Shown one piece after another: positions 5,842-9,520 of a DNA stretch of 9,520 bases. The notes beneath the pieces are model-generated. The model ran no database searches and was not told the origin of the DNA. It saw only the letters and a list, made by a program, of their open reading frames with translations. Origin of the DNA: Deltaproteobacteria bacterium RBG_13_61_14. GTDB taxonomy: Bacteria > RBG-13-61-14. The translations under genes and the position numbers were made by a program. The stretch is from assembly GCA_001797815.1 (NCBI GenBank), contig MGQK01000113.1, positions 33,282 to 42,801 on the forward strand, given 5' to 3'. Position 1 is the stretch's first letter. Each line of letters starts with the position of its first letter.

Positions 5842-5902
5842 TTTAAGAGGAATAAATCTGCGCCATCGGCGAGATGTGATATGATGGTCAAGGGATAAGC
5901 GG

Positions 5903-6271
5903 ATGAATTCGCTCCAGTCACCTCGCCAACCCGAAGCAGACCACCGCCCCTGGGGCTTTTACACGGTCCTGGCCGATGAGCCGGACCACAAGGTCAAGCG
6001 GATCGTGGTTTATCCGGGCAAGCGGTTGAGCCTACAGCGCCACTTCCGGCGGGCCGAGCACTGGCTGGTGCTCAAGGGCCGGGCCGTGGTCACCCTGGAC
6101 AGCCGCGAGATCAGCCTCGGTCCGGGCCAGGCCGCGGACATCCCCCTGGGCACGGCCCACCGCATCCATAACCCGGGCGATGATCCCCTGGTGTTCATCG
6201 AGGTCCAGCGCGGCGAATATTTCGGCGAGGATGACATCGAGCGGTTGGAGGACGACTTCGGCCGGGTGTAG
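5903..6271 (+). CDS. Stand-alone cupin, mannose-6-phosphate isomerase C-terminal type
   Basis: This 122-residue single-domain cupin matches the C-terminal domain of bifunctional mannose-1-phosphate guanylyltransferase/mannose-6-phosphate isomerase (type II PMI). RPWGFY (15-20) is the typical domain entry (RPWGxY). HFRRAEHWLVLKG (47-59) gives the first cupin motif, with likely metal ligands His47, Glu52 and His53. GTAHRIHNPG (83-92) gives the second, with His86, and IEVQRGEYFGEDDIERLEDDFGR (99-121, in part) is the family tail. The length equals the isolated isomerase domain, so nothing is missing, but no guanylyltransferase partner is nearby. AGGGA at 5891-5895 lies 7 nt before ATG and supports the start. 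It probably interconverts fructose-6-phosphate and mannose-6-phosphate or a similar sugar phosphate. The exact substrate is not provable, and many small proteins of this type are annotated only as cupins. Confidence 0.85.
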   Translation: MNSLQSPRQPEADHRPWGFYTVLADEPDHKVKRIVVYPGKRLSLQRHFRRAEHWLVLKGRAVVTLDSREISLGPGQAADIPLGTAHRIHNPGDDPLVFIEVQRGEYFGEDDIERLEDDFGRV

Positions 6272-6281
6272 TGTTGTGTCC

Positions 6282-6468
6282 CTGAACTGAATTTTTTTCT
6301 TACCACAAAGACACCAAGACACAAGAATATACCTAACTGAAAGAAGTGCCCGGGTTCTCTCCCAATGGCCGCATAGATCCAGTCCAAAGCAGCCCGGTTT
6401 AAATAGTTTTATTATTTTTTCTTGGTGTCTTTGTGCCTTAGTGTTAAATACTGAATTGAATTGTTCAG
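6282..6468. mobile_element. MITE-like inverted-repeat element between convergent genes
   Basis: CACAAAGACACCAAGA (6304-6319) is repeated in exact inverted form at 6420-6435, 100 bp away. The outer ends carry a matching CTGAAC (6282-6287 and the inverted copy at 6463-6468). The spans between outer and inner repeats differ (16 and 27 bp), so the terminal repeat is imperfect. The element is AT-rich and has no ORF. This fits a non-autonomous transposon remnant or REP-type repeat. No target-site duplication was identified. It is not a standard terminator, as no T run follows either arm. Confidence 0.45.
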
Positions 6469-6857
6469 TCTGAAACCCGGCACTCGGCCTTGCCCGCGAC
6501 GCATTTCTGTCCGTCCGCCTTTTCCACCCACACCTCGCAGAAAGCGCGGCCGCCTTCGACCGCGGTGACTTTCCCGGCCACAATGATCTCATCGCCCGGC
6601 TTGATCGGCGCGATGAACTTCACCTCGAACAGCCGTCCCCCCTCCAGCCACTGCCGGCCGAAGAAGGCGTGCAGCATCTCGCTGAGCCAGCTCACCGCGA
6701 TATGGCCGTGGGCAATGGTGCCGCCGAAGGGCGAAGCTTGGGCAAACTCCAGGTCCACGTGCAAAGGGTTGAAATCGGTCGAGACCTCGGCCCAGGCGTT
6801 AATGATCTCCTGGGTCATCCGAAAGCTGCGGGAAGGGATCTCGTCTCCGGTTTTCAT
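6465..6857 (-). CDS. MaoC-like dehydratase (hot-dog fold, enoyl-CoA hydratase type)
   Basis: This 130-residue single hot-dog protein resembles (R)-specific enoyl-CoA hydratases (PhaJ/MaoC), which add water to the double bond of trans-2-enoyl-CoA. The hydratase signature is present: AEVSTDFNPLHVD (23-35) supplies the catalytic Asp28 and His33, and FAQASPFGGTIAHGH (38-52) is the following conserved loop. The C-terminal half forms the sheet (FEVKFIAPIKPGDEI). The ATG at 6857 overlaps the ggt stop as ATGA, so it is translated with ggt as the last gene of the operon. Its TGA falls inside the outer repeat of the inverted-repeat element, which may have supplied the stop. The substrate is unknown; a link to ggt function is not evident. 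Confidence 0.88.
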   Translation of the reverse strand: MKTGDEIPSRSFRMTQEIINAWAEVSTDFNPLHVDLEFAQASPFGGTIAHGHIAVSWLSEMLHAFFGRQWLEGGRLFEVKFIAPIKPGDEIIVAGKVTAVEGGRAFCEVWVEKADGQKCVAGKAECRVSD

Positions 6858-8563
6858 GGGTTCACGGCCGCCGGCCGGCCTTCGCCGCGCGGGTCCGAAG
6901 CGCCGAGGAGGGATGAGTCCGGGAAGACCATCACCGCCTGGGCGTTGCAGGGCAGGAGATAGTGCTTGAGGACGTGGCCTTTCTTATTAAGCTCCCGCCG
7001 GCCGGGAAACCAGAGCCGGTCGTGTTCCAGGTAGAGCTGGTCCGGCAGCCACTGGTGATGGAGCCGGGGCGCGGCCACCGCCTCGGGCAAGCTTATGCCG
7101 AAGTCAACCATGTTGACGATGACCTGGAGCACGGTGGTGATGATCCGGGGCCCGCCCGGGCTGCCGAGAACCATCCAGAGCTTCCCGTCCTTGAAGACCA
7201 TGGTGGGGCTCATGCTGGAGAGCGGGACCTTGCCGGGCGCAATCGCGTTGGCCTCGCCTTGCACCAGGCCGTAGGCATTGGGCGCGCCCGGGTCCGCGGA
7301 AAAGTCGTCCATCTCGTTGTTGAGCAGGACGCCGGTGCCGGGCGCCACTACCCCGGCGCCGAACAGGGTATTGATGGTCTGGGTCAGGGCCACCGCGCCG
7401 CCCCGGCTGTCCACCACCGAGAGATGGGTTGTGCTCGCGCTCTCCGGCGGCAAAAGGTTGCCGCGCCGGATCTCCCGGCTGGGCGTGGCGCGATTGGGCT
7501 GGATGCTCTCCCGGAGGTAGTCCGCGTATTCCTTGGAAAGCAGCTTATCCAGTGGGATCTCGACCAAGGCCGGGTCGCCAAGATAAGCGGCGCGGTCGGC
7601 AAAAGCAAAGCGCATGGTCTCCGCCAGAAGATGCGCGGTCTCGGCCGAGGGGTAGCCCAGCCGGGCCAGGTCATAGCCCTCGAGCACGTTGAGCATCTCG
7701 ATCAGGATGGCGCCGCCCGAGCTGGGCGGAGGCATGGAGACCACCTGGTAGCCCCGGTAAGTGCCGGTCACCGGCTGGCGCCAGCGGGGCTCGAAGCGGT
7801 CGAGGTCTTCCCGCGTGATCAGCCCGCCGTGCGCTTGCATGTCCTTTGCAATCGCGTCCGCGATCCAGCCGCGATAGAACACCTCCGGCCCTTGTTCGGC
7901 GATGGCGCGCAAGGTCCGGGCCAGGTCCGGCTGCTTCAGAACCTGGCCCCGGTGGTAAGGCAGGCCGTGGCGTAAAAAGATGGAGGCTGCGGCCTCATTC
8001 TTTTTCAGCTTGGACCGGGTCAAGATCAGGCGCTGCTCCAGCACAGGGCTGACCTCGAAACCTTCCTCGGCCAGCCGGATCGCCGGCGCCAGCACCTGGG
8101 CCAGGCTCAGGCTGCCATAGCGGGAGAGCGCCTGGGCCAGTCCGGCCACGGTGCCCGGTACCGCCACGGCCAGATGGCCGGTGGTGCTGAGCCCGGCTAC
8201 CACCCTGCCCTCTTTCTGATACAGGTCCCGGCTGGCACGGAGCGGCGCGACCTCCCGGTAGTCCAGCACCGCCACCTCCCGGCCCGGTCCAGGGTAGATG
8301 AGCATGAAGCCTCCCCCGCCCAGGCCGGAGGAATAAGGCTCGACCACCCCCAGCGCAAACGCCGTCGCCACCGCCGCGTCCACCGCGTTGCCGCCCCGGG
8401 CCAGCACCTCGGCCCCCACCGCGCTCGCGAGCGGGTGGGCCGAAACCACCATGCCGGAAAAGGACCCGGCCTCCGGCGCCGGGCCGGGCCGGAGATAATG
8501 GGCGCAGGCGCAAGAGGCAGCGATCCCGGCCAGGAGGATCGCGACTCTCAAGTAACTTAACAT
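6854..8563 (-). CDS. ggt: Gamma-glutamyltransferase precursor
   Basis: This 569-residue exported proenzyme of the Ntn-hydrolase family cleaves the gamma-glutamyl bond of glutathione and similar compounds in the periplasm. A hydrophobic N-terminus (LRVAILLAGIAASCACA) is a signal peptide; the Cys in AASC makes a lipoprotein site conceivable but atypical. Family features are GGNAVDAAVA, GLGGGGFMLIY, DYREVAP (the Arg that binds the substrate carboxylate), the self-cleavage site with nucleophile Thr378 in STTHLSVVD, LLNNEMDDFS, PLSSMSPT and GSPGG (oxyanion hole). All key residues are intact. ATG 8563 was preferred to the in-frame TTG at 8578. No clear Shine-Dalgarno is visible because the start sits in a palindrome. 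It follows the upstream gene by 36 bp and overlaps maoC downstream by ATGA. Acylase relatives (for example cephalosporin acylases) share the fold, but the glutathione-type residues favour GGT. Confidence 0.95.
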   Translation of the reverse strand: MLSYLRVAILLAGIAASCACAHYLRPGPAPEAGSFSGMVVSAHPLASAVGAEVLARGGNAVDAAVATAFALGVVEPYSSGLGGGGFMLIYPGPGREVAVLDYREVAPLRASRDLYQKEGRVVAGLSTTGHLAVAVPGTVAGLAQALSRYGSLSLAQVLAPAIRLAEEGFEVSPVLEQRLILTRSKLKKNEAAASIFLRHGLPYHRGQVLKQPDLARTLRAIAEQGPEVFYRGWIADAIAKDMQAHGGLITREDLDRFEPRWRQPVTGTYRGYQVVSMPPPSSGGAILIEMLNVLEGYDLARLGYPSAETAHLLAETMRFAFADRAAYLGDPALVEIPLDKLLSKEYADYLRESIQPNRATPSREIRRGNLLPPESASTTHLSVVDSRGGAVALTQTINTLFGAGVVAPGTGVLLNNEMDDFSADPGAPNAYGLVQGEANAIAPGKVPLSSMSPTMVFKDGKLWMVLGSPGGPRIITTVLQVIVNMVDFGISLPEAVAAPRLHHQWLPDQLYLEHDRLWFPGRRELNKKGHVLKHYLLPCNAQAVMVFPDSSLLGASDPRGEGRPAAVNP

Positions 8564-8585
8564 GGGGTCAGGCCCCAAATGTTAA
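8557..8585. repeat. REP-like palindrome covering the ggt start codon
   Basis: TTAACATGGGG (8557-8567) pairs with CCCC (8573-8576) and ATGTTAA (8579-8585), with a 5-nt loop and a 2-nt AA bulge, giving an 11-bp stem. The ggt ATG lies inside one arm. GGGGTCAGG words of this kind occur in intergenic repeats of many environmental bacteria, some near Y1/IS200-type transposases; that link is from memory. Only one copy is seen here. Confidence 0.45.
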
Positions 8586-8599
8586 CATTGGCGGGTGGG

Positions 8600-9520
8600 T
8601 CATGGCAGGGTGAAAGCGATCTGGTTGACCCCGGGATTCTCGGCCTTGTCAAAGGCGCGCACGGCCAGGGTATGAGGCCCGGTGGGGGTATCGGCCGGGA
8701 GTTGGAACTCGAACTCTTCTTCCGGCTCATCCATGATCCCGTCGGCCGCGGCCACCGGCACCCAGTCCCGGCCGTCCAGGGAATACTCGAGGCGCACGAT
8801 GGGGCTGGTCTGGTCTGTGGCCGCTCCGGTCACCGTGCCTTTCTCCACCTTGAGCTTGGCTACCTCCGGCCGGCGGTTGTCCACCAGGAAAGGCTCCGAT
8901 TCTTTCTCGCTCACCTGCACCTGGTCCGGAGGATTGGCTTTCTCATCCGAGGCCTTCACTTTGATCCGGTAATAGCCGTCGGGAATGGACTCGGTGTCCC
9001 ACTCCAAGCGGGTGCGGGTGATCTCCTTGTCGGTGCGGATCGGGATCCACTGCTTGAAACCCTGGGGCTGGTAAAACAATTTGTAAACCAGGGGATCGTT
9101 GTCCGGGTTGTCCACCTTCCACCGGATCTGGAGTTTGGTGGAAGGGCCGGAAGCCGGCTGCGGGCCGCGATCCCGGTCCGAAGAAGAAGAACCTTCCTTG
9201 CCCTTGTCCGGTTCAAATGGAAGCGGCCGCGGCGGGGTCTTGGGGCTCGGCCGCTCCGGGGCCGCGGCCACGTCCACCTGCTCCACATACTGAGGCTGAT
9301 TGGCCACGGCATAAGCCGCGTTGAACTCCTGGAGCACGCCGTGATCCTGGCCCGGCCAGCGGGCGCGCACCTGCAGGTAGCGGGCGGTGGGGCTGGCGAT
9401 GATCTCCTTCATCGCAGGCAACTCCAGCCAGTCCGACCAGCCGGAATCCGGCTCTTCGGTGTTGCCCGAGCGGGTCTCGATCTTCACCTTGCCCTCGGCC
9501 AGCCGGCTCAACTTGCCCCA
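8600..9520 (-). CDS. C-terminal part of a large exported beta-rich protein, cut by window edge
   Basis: The frame is open through the right edge, leaving 306 C-terminal residues; no start is visible (an in-frame TTG at 9511 is internal). The first part, TRSGNTEEPDSGWSDW and then SPTARYLQVRA, matches a segment found after beta-propellers in large secreted proteins of Acidobacteria and deltaproteobacteria. A Pro/Ser/charged linker with SSSSDRDRG follows. A fibronectin-III-like or Ig-like module comes next (from LQIRWKVDNPDNDPLVYKLFY to IPDGYYRIKVKASDE), then a final beta module (VRLEYSLDGRDWVPV to HTLAVRAFDKAENPG). It is probably periplasmic or surface-exposed. It is the first visible gene of the ggt-maoC operon. 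The family is recognised only by general resemblance and its function is unknown. Confidence 0.7.
   Translation of the reverse strand, partial: WGKLSRLAEGKVKIETRSGNTEEPDSGWSDWLELPAMKEIIASPTARYLQVRARWPGQDHGVLQEFNAAYAVANQPQYVEQVDVAAAPERPSPKTPPRPLPFEPDKGKEGSSSSDRDRGPQPASGPSTKLQIRWKVDNPDNDPLVYKLFYQPQGFKQWIPIRTDKEITRTRLEWDTESIPDGYYRIKVKASDEKANPPDQVQVSEKESEPFLVDNRRPEVAKLKVEKGTVTGAATDQTSPIVRLEYSLDGRDWVPVAAADGIMDEPEEEFEFQLPADTPTGPHTLAVRAFDKAENPGVNQIAFTLP

Larger units (their letters stand above)
5120..5902. other. Gene-poor region filled with short tandem repeats
   Basis: This stretch lies between two plus-strand genes and has no convincing gene. Long open frames cross it on both strands (for example from 5291 and 5341), but they consist largely of translated tandem repeats and unlike anything conserved. 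Positions 5120-5290 show only the hairpin listed separately. Positions 5527-5841 hold six repeat tracts plus one likely dispersed palindromic motif. No RNA gene was recognised. Confidence 0.65.

Noticed and set aside
5877-5885. Extended -10 element (TGATATGAT) before the cupin gene
   Set aside because: The implied transcription start would fall at the cupin ribosome-binding site, about 11 nt before ATG, and no -35 is present.
5341-5898. Plus-strand ORF with PPHSA repeats
   Set aside because: The repetitive protein results from the 21-bp DNA repeat, which keeps all frames open, and several frames on both strands look equally repetitive.

Overview
The window is a GC-rich bacterial chromosome segment that looks like part of a dissimilatory sulfate-reducing bacterium. 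The best fit is Desulfobacterota (the former Deltaproteobacteria), but Nitrospirota or a relative cannot be excluded from sequence alone. The evidence is a sulfate adenylyltransferase gene of the sulfate-reducer type, divergent from a putative anion transporter followed by two siroheme-synthesis genes. Siroheme is the cofactor of dissimilatory sulfite reductase. All named genes are assigned from recognisable family motifs; no database search was run.

Layout, left to right. Positions 1-805 (minus) hold the N-terminal two thirds of sat, cut by the window edge. Positions 806-1774 are a long regulatory region, AT-rich in the middle. On the minus strand it carries two promoter-like pairs for sat, an array of four 11-bp-phased repeats just upstream of the distal one, and a bulged hairpin followed by a T run near the sat start. 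It also has a 12-bp perfect palindrome, a possible 36-codon small ORF, and on the plus strand a near-consensus sigma-70 promoter. That promoter drives a tight plus-strand operon: a MOT1-family (molybdate/sulfate) transporter, a precorrin-2 dehydrogenase/sirohydrochlorin ferrochelatase, and a fused uroporphyrinogen-III methyltransferase/uroporphyrinogen-III synthase (1775-5119).

Positions 5120-5902 appear non-coding and carry at least six short tandem-repeat tracts, mostly with periods of 7 bp or a multiple of 7. A small stand-alone cupin of the mannose-6-phosphate isomerase C-terminal type follows at 5903-6271 (plus). A roughly 187-bp inverted-repeat element (6282-6468) separates it from a minus-strand operon. 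In transcription order that operon is the C-terminus of a large exported beta-rich protein (8600-9520, cut by the right edge), gamma-glutamyltransferase (6854-8563) and a MaoC-like hot-dog protein (6465-6857). A REP-like palindrome covers the ggt start codon.

Functionally the left half fits one theme: taking up an oxyanion, activating sulfate to APS, and making the siroheme needed to reduce sulfite. The right half is a separate accessory set (periplasmic glutathione/gamma-glutamyl hydrolysis, an acyl-CoA hydratase-like protein and an exported repeat protein) with no obvious tie to sulfur reduction beyond possible cysteine recycling. I see no tRNA, rRNA, CRISPR array, phage gene, transposase or defence system. 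The most unusual material is regulatory and repetitive, not a new enzyme system.
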